Positions 40,871-50,333 of a stretch of DNA of 64,000 nt are shown piece after piece. Numbering within the stretch: position 1 is the stretch's first letter; each line of letters starts with the position of its first letter. A program made the position numbers and the translations under genes. The stretch comes from Symsagittifera roscoffensis. Lineage: Eukaryota; Xenacoelomorpha; Acoela; Convolutidae. Location: NCBI RefSeq assembly GCF_963678635.1, contig NC_087066.1, positions 57,182,312 through 57,246,311 on the forward strand. The letters are read 5' to 3'. The notes under the pieces were generated by a model. That model was not told the origin of the DNA and did not search any database. It saw only the letters and a list, made by a program, of their open reading frames with translations.

Positions 40871-42450
40871 CAGGTGTCCTGTGTTTCTTTGAAAGTCACT
40901 TTCTTTTTCCTGACCTTGGTCTGCTCCAGAATGATTTCGGGGATCTTGTCAACTAGTGACCGCACGACATCTTTGCTGTCAGTGACGCTTCCTCTTGAGG
41001 AGTCAGTATCGTTCACTGTCTCTTTTCTCCGAAGTATAGTGACTTCCGGTTCCTCTTGACCCTTCTCTTGGATCACGGGCTTATCATCTGATAGTTTCTC
41101 GAGCAACCTGATTAAGTCATCATCTATCTGTGCAGTTCCTGCTTCTACCTGGTTAAGATCATAGCCTTTTGCCTTGAGCGTCTCCTTCACGATCTTCGAC
41201 TTGAGTATTATCTCAATCGGAATCCTCTTGCTCTTCTTCAAGATGGTCTTCTCTGGAGGCACTTTAGGCAATTCAGGATGATCTTCTATCGGTTTGCCTG
41301 ACTTGTCCAGCCATCTCGTGAGTGGAAGACTGTCGTACGTTTCCTTGTCCATGAAGGAGAAGCCATCTTTGATTTCAGGTCTGTCTGCCTCTCTTTGCTC
41401 TTGTCTCTCATAGAACTCCGTCTTCTTACTCAAGCTGTCGGCATTCTGATGTTTATCTCGCGTTTTATGCTCAATTATCATGTTGTATCCGTCCAGGCGA
41501 ACTATCCACCTCCCAATGTAAGTTTGGTCCATTGAGTACGTTTTCAGCCAGCTCAGTGCTCGGTTGTCGACTCGCAACTTGAATGGCTCACTGCCCAGGT
41601 ATGCCCTGTATTTCTCGACAAAGGTAACCACCGCGAACATCTCTGCTTTCGGTGCTCCGTACTTCATTTCCGTGTCGCTCAGGACTTTGCTCCCGTACGC
41701 TATTGGTCTCAAGACTGTCTTCCCATTCCATTCTTGTTCTTGGTGGAGAATCCCAGAAATCACGACTACCGACGCATCCGTGTCCAGCACGTACATCCCT
41801 TTCTCAGTCGGCATACCCAGTACTGGTGCCTCACATAGCTCTTTCTTTATTCTCTGGAATGACTCTTCTGCTGCGTTGTTCCACGTGAACTTCTTGCCCT
41901 TGTGTCTCATTAATTGTTGCATCGGGTATACCTTGTCCGCATAGCCTTTGATGAATTCTCTATAATAGTTAGCGAAACCCAGGAAGCTCATCAACTGGTG
42001 CTCTGTCTTCGGTGATTTCCAGGTCAGGACTGCTTCCACGGCGTCCGTATCAGGTCTGATGCCGTGCTTGTCTACCATCCTGCTCAAGTATTTTATTGAG
42101 TCCTTGAGTATCTCGCACTTTGATGGTTTACACTTTAGCCCCGACCTCTTCATGCATGCAAACACTTCGTCAAGTCTCTCAATGTGGTCCTCCAGTGTTG
42201 GCGTGGCTATTACCACGTCATCCACGTAGCACATTACCAGGTTGCCATACTTCTTCGTCACGCCTATCAGCGCGTGTGCCATCAACCGCTGAAACGTGGC
42301 TGTGGCATTGCAGAGTCCAAACGGCATCCGTTTCCATTGAAACAGACCCAACTCGCAGGCAAACCCTGTCTTGTCCCTGTCCTGCTTCCTTAGTGGTACC
42401 TGCCAAAAGGCCGAGCCTAAATCAAGAGTCGTAAAAAATTTTTGCATCAC
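40735..42450 (-). CDS. reverse transcriptase core and RNase H
   Basis: 571 codons. It begins just after a one-base frame change in an A/T run at about 42,438. RT palm motifs: FTTLDLGSAFWQV, FGLCNATATFQRLM, then YVDD (catalytic Asp pair) in MCYVDDVVIA. Tether and RNase H follow, with LDTDAS and the later RVDNRALSW Asp. A charged linker of about 200 residues runs toward the integrase, longer than usual. A frame change near 40,860 separates it from the integrase frame. Confidence 0.92.
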   Translation of the reverse strand: MMQKFFTTLDLGSAFWQVPLRKQDRDKTGFACELGLFQWKRMPFGLCNATATFQRLMAHALIGVTKKYGNLVMCYVDDVVIATPTLEDHIERLDEVFACMKRSGLKCKPSKCEILKDSIKYLSRMVDKHGIRPDTDAVEAVLTWKSPKTEHQLMSFLGFANYYREFIKGYADKVYPMQQLMRHKGKKFTWNNAAEESFQRIKKELCEAPVLGMPTEKGMYVLDTDASVVVISGILHQEQEWNGKTVLRPIAYGSKVLSDTEMKYGAPKAEMFAVVTFVEKYRAYLGSEPFKLRVDNRALSWLKTYSMDQTYIGRWIVRLDGYNMIIEHKTRDKHQNADSLSKKTEFYERQEQREADRPEIKDGFSFMDKETYDSLPLTRWLDKSGKPIEDHPELPKVPPEKTILKKSKRIPIEIILKSKIVKETLKAKGYDLNQVEAGTAQIDDDLIRLLEKLSDDKPVIQEKGQEEPEVTILRRKETVNDTDSSRGSVTDSKDVVRSLVDKIPEIILEQTKVRKKKVTFKETQDTWDQIKSPGSVTCSRKRKPDKENCPGSMKDGMKTRMRAAKTKTVCA

Positions 42451-42610
42451 CTAACTTCGAGAGGCTGTCATCAATCCTAGGTATGGGATAGGCATCCTTC
42501 TCCGTGACGGAGTTCAGGTATCGAAAGTCACAACAAAACCTCAACTGGTCGCCTTTCTTTTTGGCCATCACTACTCCACACGCCCACGGTGACTTGGATG
42601 GTTCTATCAT
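42422..42610 (-). CDS. reverse transcriptase, N-terminal fingers segment
   Basis: Carries the conserved IEPSKSPWACGVVMAKKKG and RFCCDFRYLNSVT motifs. A single extra T at about 42,615-42,617 separates it from the upstream pol frame, and a single extra A at about 42,438 from the downstream one. Both look like inactivating indels or assembly errors in homopolymers. Confidence 0.9.
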   Translation of the reverse strand: MIEPSKSPWACGVVMAKKKGDQLRFCCDFRYLNSVTEKDAYPIPRIDDSLSKLGDAKIFYDS

Positions 42611-42614
42611 GTCA

Positions 42615-43640
42615 TTACTCTAGTAACGTCTCGATTTCTTTTCTACACGCGTCCGATTTGTGTGGGGTCATGCGCCTCGCCCCCTCCCTGTGTGGTACCG
42701 CGTTTTCCTCAAGCTCTATTTCATGCTCAACAAAATTACAACACCCGATATCCGCCTTATGCCTCGAAAAAACTTCCTCGTTCCGCTCTAGTACGTCCTT
42801 GATGGCTTCGAGCTGTTCATCTTTCAGTTTGCCCCTCAAATGTTCAATCTCCGGCAGAACCGGTTTATCAGTTTGCATTTCATCTAGTGTGGGTCGCTCT
42901 GGAAAGTTCGAACAGCTCGACAGCCCATCGTCCGTTTCTGACTTAAGTGATTTAATAAGACCTGAAGAATCTTTTATTTTCTGCAATCGTCTCAAGATAC
43001 AAATTTTGTCCCTGTGATTGGGACAATCAACAACTTCATTTTGTTTTGAGTTCTCAATCGTTTCATATCGAGTTTTAACCGGTAAAGCATATCCCAGTTT
43101 CCTCCCTCTCTGTATCGTGATCGGTATATCAAGGGTATTCAACAAGACACTGACGCAGAGGCCGCTCTTCGTTATCGAGAATGATCTTCCTAAAACAGCA
43201 GCACTTTGACTATTAGGATTCGGAACTATACACACTTGCTTGTTGTCACTTAGTTCATTGTAATTTTTCATCCTCAAGCTTACGATTGCCGCTTCATTAG
43301 CTTTTAGCCTCACCCTCCTACTCAAGAATACCGGTGCTTTGTTTTCATTTGCCATTATTAAATTTACCGGTTTGATTGCGTACCTCCTATCCGGGTTCCG
43401 TATCCTGAACATTGCGTTATTTAGATCAATCGTTACGTCGAAATTCCTGATGAAGTCTCTGCCCAAAATGAATTGGTCAGATTCATCTAGGTTTTCTACC
43501 ACGATAAAGCTCATCCACAGGTTACGTTCCCCCAAATTGAGGGCTATTATCGGCGTCCTGCCCAGCACCCGAAGGGCCTCTTTGTTTGCAGCTGACAGTC
43601 GTATTCTCGAGTCTATCAAGTCACCTTTGTCAAAGCCCAT
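42615..43640 (-). CDS. protease C-terminal half and pre-RT region
   Basis: Continues the protease in the same frame after an in-frame TAA at 43,641-43,643. It shows MGFDKGDLIDS, LGRTPIIALNLG and FILGRDFIRNF (the second retropepsin signature), then the spacer leading to RT (RNEEVFSRHKADIG ... EHEIELEE). Confidence 0.88.
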   Translation of the reverse strand: MGFDKGDLIDSRIRLSAANKEALRVLGRTPIIALNLGERNLWMSFIVVENLDESDQFILGRDFIRNFDVTIDLNNAMFRIRNPDRRYAIKPVNLIMANENKAPVFLSRRVRLKANEAAIVSLRMKNYNELSDNKQVCIVPNPNSQSAAVLGRSFSITKSGLCVSVLLNTLDIPITIQRGRKLGYALPVKTRYETIENSKQNEVVDCPNHRDKICILRRLQKIKDSSGLIKSLKSETDDGLSSCSNFPERPTLDEMQTDKPVLPEIEHLRGKLKDEQLEAIKDVLERNEEVFSRHKADIGCCNFVEHEIELEENAVPHREGARRMTPHKSDACRKEIETLLE

Positions 43641-44484
43641 CCTTTACCAAGTTTCGATTGGTATGACGCTCAAGACTGCTCCCGTATCAAGTAACCCACG
43701 CAACTGAGTCCTTTTGCCACTTATATCTAGCACGTGCCCTGTCACATCTGCCTCTGTCCCGATGTGCATTGCATCTTCTTCAAGCATGGCGCAGTGTCCA
43801 ATCGATCTCACTTTCAACTCTTCTTTCCCTACGTAGATTTGCCCAATTAGGTCTTCGTCACATGTTATCATTGTCTTGGTGTAGATGTTGATCCCATCTA
43901 TATTTAGTATCACCTCGTGTGGACCATAAGCTTCAGTATACCTGTTGTCAACACGTACCGACTTGCTGCCCCCTCTCGTGAGTAGTGCTCTCAACGCTCT
44001 AGAAGTCGTTTGTGGGCTTATACAACTCAAGTAATCTGCGTACACGTCAATGTGCATTATTGTCTGGTCGCTCGGTTCGCTCAAGTTTCTGGTTACCTCG
44101 TGGCCGCCCACTGTGATTATCGACATTTTTCTAGCCCCGATTTTCGATATGCCGAATGGCTTTCCCGTCACCATTTTTACAGTGTTACAATTCCCGGTCT
44201 TTGTTGAGCCCGGTACAGCCTCTGGTGTTTGGTTCGATCCGGTTAATGCTTCGTTAAAATTCTGTCTTTCGATCTCCAGCTTTAGTCGTTGCTCTATTTC
44301 TTTCGCAGCCAGATCTTGTTTCACTTTGGCAATTGCTTCCGTCGCCGCTTTCTCATAATTTATCTCTAGAGAGTTCCCGGCCGCGGATTCTATCGCACCA
44401 TTAACATGTGTTACAGCTTTCACTGTCTTCGTCGGCAATTCCGTGCTTGGTGTTCCTAAGTTCCTCGATTCAAACTCGTTTTTT
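43641..44484 (-). CDS. protease N-terminal half (retropepsin-like)
   Basis: Begins in the -1 frame relative to gag at the A6 run 44,479-44,484. An Ala/Lys-rich linker is followed by the catalytic LLDTGAVLSVIP motif near the end, then a TAA codon. The enzyme would be a dimeric aspartic protease cutting the Gag-Pol precursor. The TAA lies between the active-site loop and the rest of the fold, so it is most likely a disabling mutation. Confidence 0.88.
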
Positions 44485-46659
44485 GATTGTTCCGCTGATT
44501 CTGCACCGCCGCTAATGCGAACTTATGTTTGGGGTGACTCTGGTCCTTGACCGCTTCCCAGAACAAGGGACAATCCATTCTGAAGTGCCCCTCCTGGTTA
44601 CAGAAGAAGCATCTAGCGCCTATCTTGATGATTAAGCCATTATAGTACTCGTGTTCCTCCATCTGGCTCATATCTTCCTCATCCGGTGCGTATCCTAGGC
44701 TCTTCATGCCTTGTTTGTATGTTGTGCAGTCAGCCACGTGGTGATCCGCCGACCCGCAGTTCGCGCATGATCTGCGCTTGTCCATATCATCTCTAGGTTT
44801 GTACCATGATGACCTCTGGGGTTGGCCTCCCCCTTGCGTGTTCCTGTTTTCTGAATATGAGTATTTCTTGGGCTTCATCAGCATGTATTCCCTTGATTTC
44901 TGTCTCATTTCTTCTGGGGTTGGTGCGCTGTCTTTCGACAATGTGTAGTATGTTGCTAACATTGTCCTTAAGTCATCACTTTTTACCCCATCAATGAACT
45001 TCGAGGCAATGCTAAAGTTTCTTCTGTTTGTCGACTCCTCTGGGTCACTCCTTCTTCTCAAGCTCTCAAGGTCATCTAGGAACCGATCAATTGACTCATC
45101 GTCCCTCTGTCTTCTCTTTTCAAATCGCATCATCGCTTGGTGACCCTTCATGCCTGATCCGAATCGATTCAGCAATATTTCGAAGATTTTGTCCGCGGTA
45201 TCGCGTTCTTCTTCTTTCTTTGCAACCACGCATTTTAATGCCGTGCCTTCCAGGTTGCTGAGTATGGCTGTGCATGCTTGCCTTTCATCATTTAAGTTAT
45301 CTTGCTCTAGATGTAATCTCATCACTTCCACCCACGTATCAATGCATCCATCGGAGTCGTCTTTGAATTCTTTTGGCTTCTTGAAAGTTTTTCTTGATTT
45401 TCCGTCTCTCCTATTGCTCGAGTCAGTGTTCCTCGTGGCGAAGGCCTCTAGAGTCCTGTTCATCATCTCCCAAGTGCTTGCCCACGTCATTGCATCCGGA
45501 CCTGCGTTGCTGCTAGCTGTTGAGTCCCCCGGACCACTCGTTCTGTTTGATGTCCCATTTTTCATGATTGTTTTAGCAGCCGTTGGTGCTATGCTTACCG
45601 CATCCCGGTTTAAAGGCAACGGTGTCGATTGCCGTTTGTTCCTTTGTGGTTCCACAAAGTCAACTCTGGTGCCTTGCGTGCGATCCGCTGCCGGTCTTTC
45701 TTGTGAGGATGAATTTCTCAAGATTGCATCCAACTTCGCCTGTATTGCACACGAACTTTCGGCCTGATTCCTGTTCATTGTGTCCATTCTCTTTTCCAGG
45801 CTACCTAATTGGCTGTTGACATCATCATATCGGTTTTTCAACTGTTGCATGTCTCTTTTGATGTTCTTATCTCGTTCTTCATTGGTGGCATCTACCTTGT
45901 CCGACATCTGCTGTAGTCTCTCGTCTGTCGCCTTAGCCAGGTTAAAATAAACATCCAGATACTCGTGTTTGTTGTATTTCAACTCTTTCTTTATTAAGTC
46001 TCTATCTTCCTCACTGTACTTCAGTTTCTTGTCGATCTGATTTAGCTTTGTCATCAGGTCACCAAGCTCAAGAGCAGCTGTTTCATGAACAGCCGTTGTC
46101 TTTTTTTCGGCTGCCTCTTCTGTTCTGGCTTGTTCTTCTTTTGGGTCGGCTTCTGTCGCCTTCGTGCTCACTGTACCAAATGTTCGTGCTCTTCCAGTCT
46201 GTGATTCCTCGGCCGTGTTGTCTTTCGATTTCATTCCGACCATCATCGCCAACTTTTCTGTAAAAGATGTCTTCTTTACTTGAGAGTCATCTTTCACCGT
46301 TTCTCGGGTATTGCCTGTTGTGTCTTCCAACGCGTCTCTCGGCGAAAACTCCACGGTTTTTGGATTTTGATCTTCCATATGGGGCATCGGTGTGGATTCC
46401 GTTGTCTTTTTCTCCACTTCATCTACGCTCTGGTCTGGTGTCTCTAGGTCGATTTCGATTGTGGGCTCCACCTGTTTTTTTTCCTCGCATCTTCTCGCGT
46501 CTTGCTCTCGGTGCCACTCCTCGTGCTGACCATGCTAACTGAAAAGTTATCTTTTGTTTTGCCTGGGCCCCTTGATGTCGTTCCGCGCAGCGACGAGTTA
46601 TATTTCGTGTTTAATCCACTTGACCTTTTTTCTAGCACCGGTACCCTACTCCGTCTCAT
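44456..46659 (-). CDS. Gag polyprotein
   Basis: The main frame 46,471-44,456 is 671 codons. An upstream frame from ATG 46,659 (or 46,533) runs into it across an A8 run (46,475-46,482) that needs a one-base change. Layout: acidic N-terminal region, coiled coil at about residues 120-260, a capsid-like helical region containing DGCIDTWVEVMRLH and NRFGSGMKGHQAM, then two CCHC zinc knuckles (CANCGSADHHVADC and CFFCNQEGHFRMDC). It would form the particle and bind the genomic RNA. Confidence 0.92.
44479..44484 (-). promoter_or_regulatory. possible -1 frameshift site at the gag/pro junction
   Basis: Sense CAAAAAAC about 25 nt before the gag stop. The pro frame is -1 relative to gag and open across this run. 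The codon phasing (CAA AAA ACG) is not the canonical heptamer arrangement, so a lost or gained base is the alternative. Confidence 0.35.
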
Positions 46660-46911
46660 TATTTCTATTTACAATTGCTCGTATTTACAATATTACTATA
46701 TACACAATTCTTAATCTAAGAATAAAAGTCTTTTGAGGAAAAATTATTTAAAAGAAATATGCAACGTGGTAAAAACCTTGTTCCAGTTCTCTTTCTAAAC
46801 TTTTCGAGAAACTTTCTTTATTTGTGGTCTCAACCGTACCGGGTTCCAATTAGTCTTGTTCTGTCTTAATTCTGTCTTAAAACACTTATTGTAATTTTAC
46901 TTCAATCTTTA

Positions 46912-47753
46912 TACCGTCCCAAGACTTCCAATTACCGTCCCTACTCTTCTTTGTACCGTCCCAGGCTTCTTTCTACTGTCCCAAGACTGTTCGGTACTGT
47001 CCCAGTACTTCGTCAGTGTCCCAAGACCCTTGTCCTGAGAGTACTATCCCAAGACTACTGTCCCAAGGCTAGTGTCCCAAGACTAGTGTCCCAAGACTAC
47101 TGTCCCAAGGCTAGTGTCCCAAGACTACTGTCCCAAGACTACTGTCCCAAGGCTACTGTCCCAAGGCTAGTGTCCCAAGACTACTGTCCCAAGGCTAGTG
47201 TCCCAAGACTACTGTCCCAAGGCTAGTGTCCCGAGACTACTGTCCCAAGACCACTGTCCCAAGACCCTTGTCCCAAGACCCTGTCCCAAGACCCTTGTCC
47301 CAAGACCACTGTCCCAAGACCACTGTCCCAAGACCACTGTCCCAAGACCACTGTCCCAAGACCACTGTCCCAAGACCACTGTCCCAAGACCACTGTCCCA
47401 AGACCACTGTCCCAAGACCAGTGTCCCAAGACCACTGTCCCAAGACCACTGTCCCAAGACCACTGTCCCAAGACCACTGTCCCAAGACCACTGTCCCAAG
47501 ACCACTGTCCCAAGACCACTGTCCCAAGACCACTGTCCCAAGACCACTGTCCCAAGACCACTGTCCCAAGACCACTGTCCCAAGACCACTGTCCCAAGAC
47601 CACTGTCCCAAGACCACTGTCTCAAGACCGTACTGTCCCAAGACTGTATCAAGACTGTTCTGGTCCAACACTGTCCCAGGACTGCACTGTCCCAAGACTG
47701 TCCCCAGACTGCTCTGTCCCAAGACTTCTTTGGCACTGTCCCAAGACTGTTGA
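46912..47753. repeat. 14-bp minisatellite in the E1 leader
   Basis: The plus-strand unit is CCCAAGACCACTGT. The core (about 47,290-47,630) has roughly 24 near-identical units. The left flank (about 47,050-47,230) alternates ACTACTGT and GCTAGTGT variants in a 28-bp pattern, and the outer edges are degenerate. Because 14 is not a multiple of three, all frames stay open and spurious ORFs appear on both strands. Confidence 0.95.
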
Positions 47754-48328
47754 CAAGTGTCTGAGCGGTGGGAACTCTTTCTTCTTCGTTATGGGGACTT
47801 CTTGATTCACTGTACCTTGTACCACCACTCAAGCTCTAGTAAAATTTTCCCAAAAACCCTCTCTTAAAAGCCAAATGCTGACCCCCCTTTTTCTTATTTC
47901 TTTTTAATTACCTCTCTTTCAATGTTCCAAGCAACTTGAGACCAAAACCTGTGCGCAGGTATCTTGTGATCACCTCTTTGTATGAAAACTAAACACAAAT
48001 CCTCACCAAAATGCAACAAAAATCCAAGCTAGAAAAAGTAATAAAAACAGAAAGATGAGCCCACCTAAAATTCAAAGGTGACCAATGTCTACCTTTTGTC
48101 GAAAAAAAAAAATTGTCTGGTACCTAATTGCCACGCGTTTTCCTCCCCCCAACTAATAATCTTATTGGTTATCACCAGAATTGTCTACGTCCGTTCCCCC
48201 CTACCAATCCGACCAGGGTACCTTCCTTAACTCGAGTTCAAATTTCGATATCCACCTATTATTACCAACGCGTGTTAATGTCTAATGTAACTAAGTCAAC
48301 GATGTCGACTAATTAGTTACTCTAATTT

Positions 48329-48407
48329 TCCCCCTTTTTACAATTTACAACCGCCAACCTCTAACTTAACCAGCCCCCTTCTAACCTCCCCCCTTTCTAG
48401 CCCCCCT
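48329..48407 (-). promoter_or_regulatory. G-run cluster in leader, quadruplex candidate
   Basis: In element sense four runs of five or six G lie within 80 nt (near 48,404, 48,390, 48,376 and 48,332). Repeated in the duplicated copy at about 54,914-54,993. Confidence 0.4.
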
Positions 48408-49287
48408 TCTTAAGCCTAAAAAGTACCTTAAGCGCCGGGTGCTAAACCTCTCAAGAGAAAACCGTAGACCTGTTTCCAGGCCTGCTTAAGTAAAAACGTT
48501 CCTCAAAACCGGGGGATTTCGCTTATCCAATTTTACACTTATCTCCTATAATGTAATGTGGATTTTAACGATACCCGTTCTGCCCAACTTGAGAACTCGA
48601 GAACTGCCAAATCCTTCTTGGCTGCTTTCCCACTCGACTGGTCACCTGTTCCAGTCCAGTCTCCTACTGGTTCAGCTCAAGTGTTCCTGAACCACTTTCC
48701 CACTCGGCCGGTCACCTCTTCCAGTCGAGTCTCCTATTGGTTCAGCTCAAGTGCTCCTGAACCACTTTCCCACTCGGCTGGTCACCTCTTCCAGTCAAGT
48801 CTCCTTGTTGTCCAGCTAAGTTCCAAGCTATCTGAAAACCCTTGACAACGCCCCACCCACACTCGGGCACTTTATTAAGTTTACTGGGTTAAATTACAAG
48901 GTTGATCGAAACGATCGAACTTGTAAAACAGTATGGGTATACTATTTAATTAATATAAAGGTTTGATCCAACTAATCTGGTGTCAAAGTCACTGTCTTTT
49001 TTCGTTTTATGGTTTTTGTTCCTGTTTCTATTCTTTTTTGGTTTTTGTTTTGCTTTTTGTCTTTTTGCTCGTGTTTTTGTCCCCCTAGTTGCCCCCCTTT
49101 ACTCGGTTAGCTAAGCCTCGTTCGGAGAGCGTACCAGGAAGTTTTCTCGAGTTTTCTTAAAAAGCTATCACGGTACAACCGGAAGGTTTGCACGTTCCTG
49201 CCGAACCGTACCACCGGTGCTCTAGAATGGGCATTCAGCCCGAAGCTGTCTCAAGTGGGTTCGACTCCGTAGTCTTGATGTCGTAAA

Positions 49288-49302
49288 CACCCAGGAGCGC
49301 CA
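49288..49302 (-). promoter_or_regulatory. candidate primer binding site
   Basis: Sense TGGCGCTCCTGGGTG lies 11 nt inside the 5' LTR and starts with the TGG expected for a tRNA 3' CCA. The tRNA was not identified. Repeated at 55,804-55,818. Confidence 0.35.
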
Positions 49303-49313
49303 TAAAAACACTA

Positions 49314-50225
49314 TGTAACATTCGTCTACTGTAGTCACACATGAGGCTTAAGAAAAATAGGCCCTAAAACCATTGACTCAAGAGTCAGGGACACTATCTC
49401 TTGTGTTTTTCTACCTCAAATCAGTCGGAGCCAATTCGGTTCGTTTGTGACATGAGTTTACGACCCGTTACAGCTTAAAGGCTACTACTAAAATATCCCC
49501 CACTCTAGCCACTCTAGAATTAAGAACGTCCCCATACTTAGGTCTCTAAATACCCAAAATACATGAACGCCGTTAAAAACTTGGTCGGAACAATCCGTTA
49601 AGTTACTTTTTATTAGACAGTGGAACTTTGATCCATTTCAGATGGATCAACCTAAAACTCGCCTTACCTCAACATAACAATTATAAAACACACTCTAGAA
49701 ATTTAAATTGGTACTCACATTGTAGCACGCTCAAGAATTGGGAGCAATTAAGTCAGTAAGCAACTCAAGAATTAAATAGTGTAACTAAATGAGTTTAATG
49801 TTTGCCAGTTTCAACAACAGGAATAAGTTTGTACTCTAGAATGCAGTTTTATGTGGACCATTGGGACACTCAAGCTGTCCACCTTTCCACCGAAGGTTCA
49901 CTCTGGTCCAGTTCGAATAGTTGACCAGTTGGATAATTGTCCAGTTCTCAGGAACACTCTGTCTTCTATTTCAAATAGGACAGCTCTACTCTAGATTATT
50001 ATTGTCTCGGAAATTGCGAATGGCAATTTCCTACTGATTTATCTTGCAACTTTCCCGCGATTGTCACTCGATTGTTCTCCCTTCTCTTTTTTGACTTTCA
50101 GTTATCGCGAGAAAATCGTGCATGACAGGCTCCATTCGAATTTTTGAAAAATTAATATTCACTCGAAAAACAAGTGCTTTTTGTTTCTCTCAAGGTCAAA
50201 CTTCCAAATATGACCGACTGGCACA
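49314..50225 (-). repeat. 5' LTR of E1
   Basis: 912 bp, TGTAAC...GGCACA on the plus strand. Homologous along its length to 30,619-31,527 and nearly identical to 55,830-56,741. Confidence 0.85.
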
Positions 50226-50333
50226 ATAATATCACTAGTACAAATTAAACTACCTGTATTTAAAAATGCAGTTTTGTTTTTCAATCAAGAAGACCGTACA
50301 CAGACTAGTTTATAGGTTCGAAGTATTGATAAT
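50226..50333. other. 108-bp spacer between two LTRs
   Basis: Not LTR sequence. It begins and ends with ATAAT. Repeated unchanged apart from two or three bases at 56,742-56,849. Confidence 0.6.

Larger units (their letters stand above)
46660..49313 (-). other. 5' leader of E1
   Basis: 2.65 kb between the 5' LTR and gag, unusually long. It contains the 14-bp minisatellite, G-rich runs and a candidate primer binding site. No conserved protein is apparent. Confidence 0.6.
30619..50225 (-). mobile_element. 19.6-kb Ty3/gypsy LTR retrotransposon with accessory block (element E1)
   Basis: Flanked by about 910-bp direct repeats that begin TGTAAC and end GGCACA. The order in sense (minus) is LTR, long leader, gag, protease, RT, RNase H, integrase, accessory ORFs, polypurine tract, LTR. 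RT-RH before IN and the GPF motif place it with Ty3/gypsy. The LTRs differ at roughly 2-3% of positions by eye, and the coding part has several frameshifts and stops, so this is an old, probably inactive copy. Flanks GTATA (left) and ATAAT (right) do not match, so no target duplication is visible. Its size is two to four times that of a usual Ty3/gypsy element. Confidence 0.9.

Noticed and set aside
36396-43643. Programmed stop readthrough at the in-frame stops
   Set aside because: Stop contexts (TAA AGG, TAG AGG) are not the known readthrough signals, and one stop splits the protease core; nonsense mutation is simpler.
47050-47640. Possible CRISPR array
   Set aside because: Units are contiguous 14-mers with no spacers, and the setting is a eukaryotic retrotransposon leader.
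47198-47832. Overlapping 126-207 aa ORFs on both strands
   Set aside because: All arise from the 14-bp repeat, which keeps every frame open; the peptides are simple 14-residue periodic strings.
49245-49275. tRNA gene suggested by GGTTCGACTCC
   Set aside because: Perfect B box but no A box or cloverleaf arms at the right spacing; it is part of the element leader.
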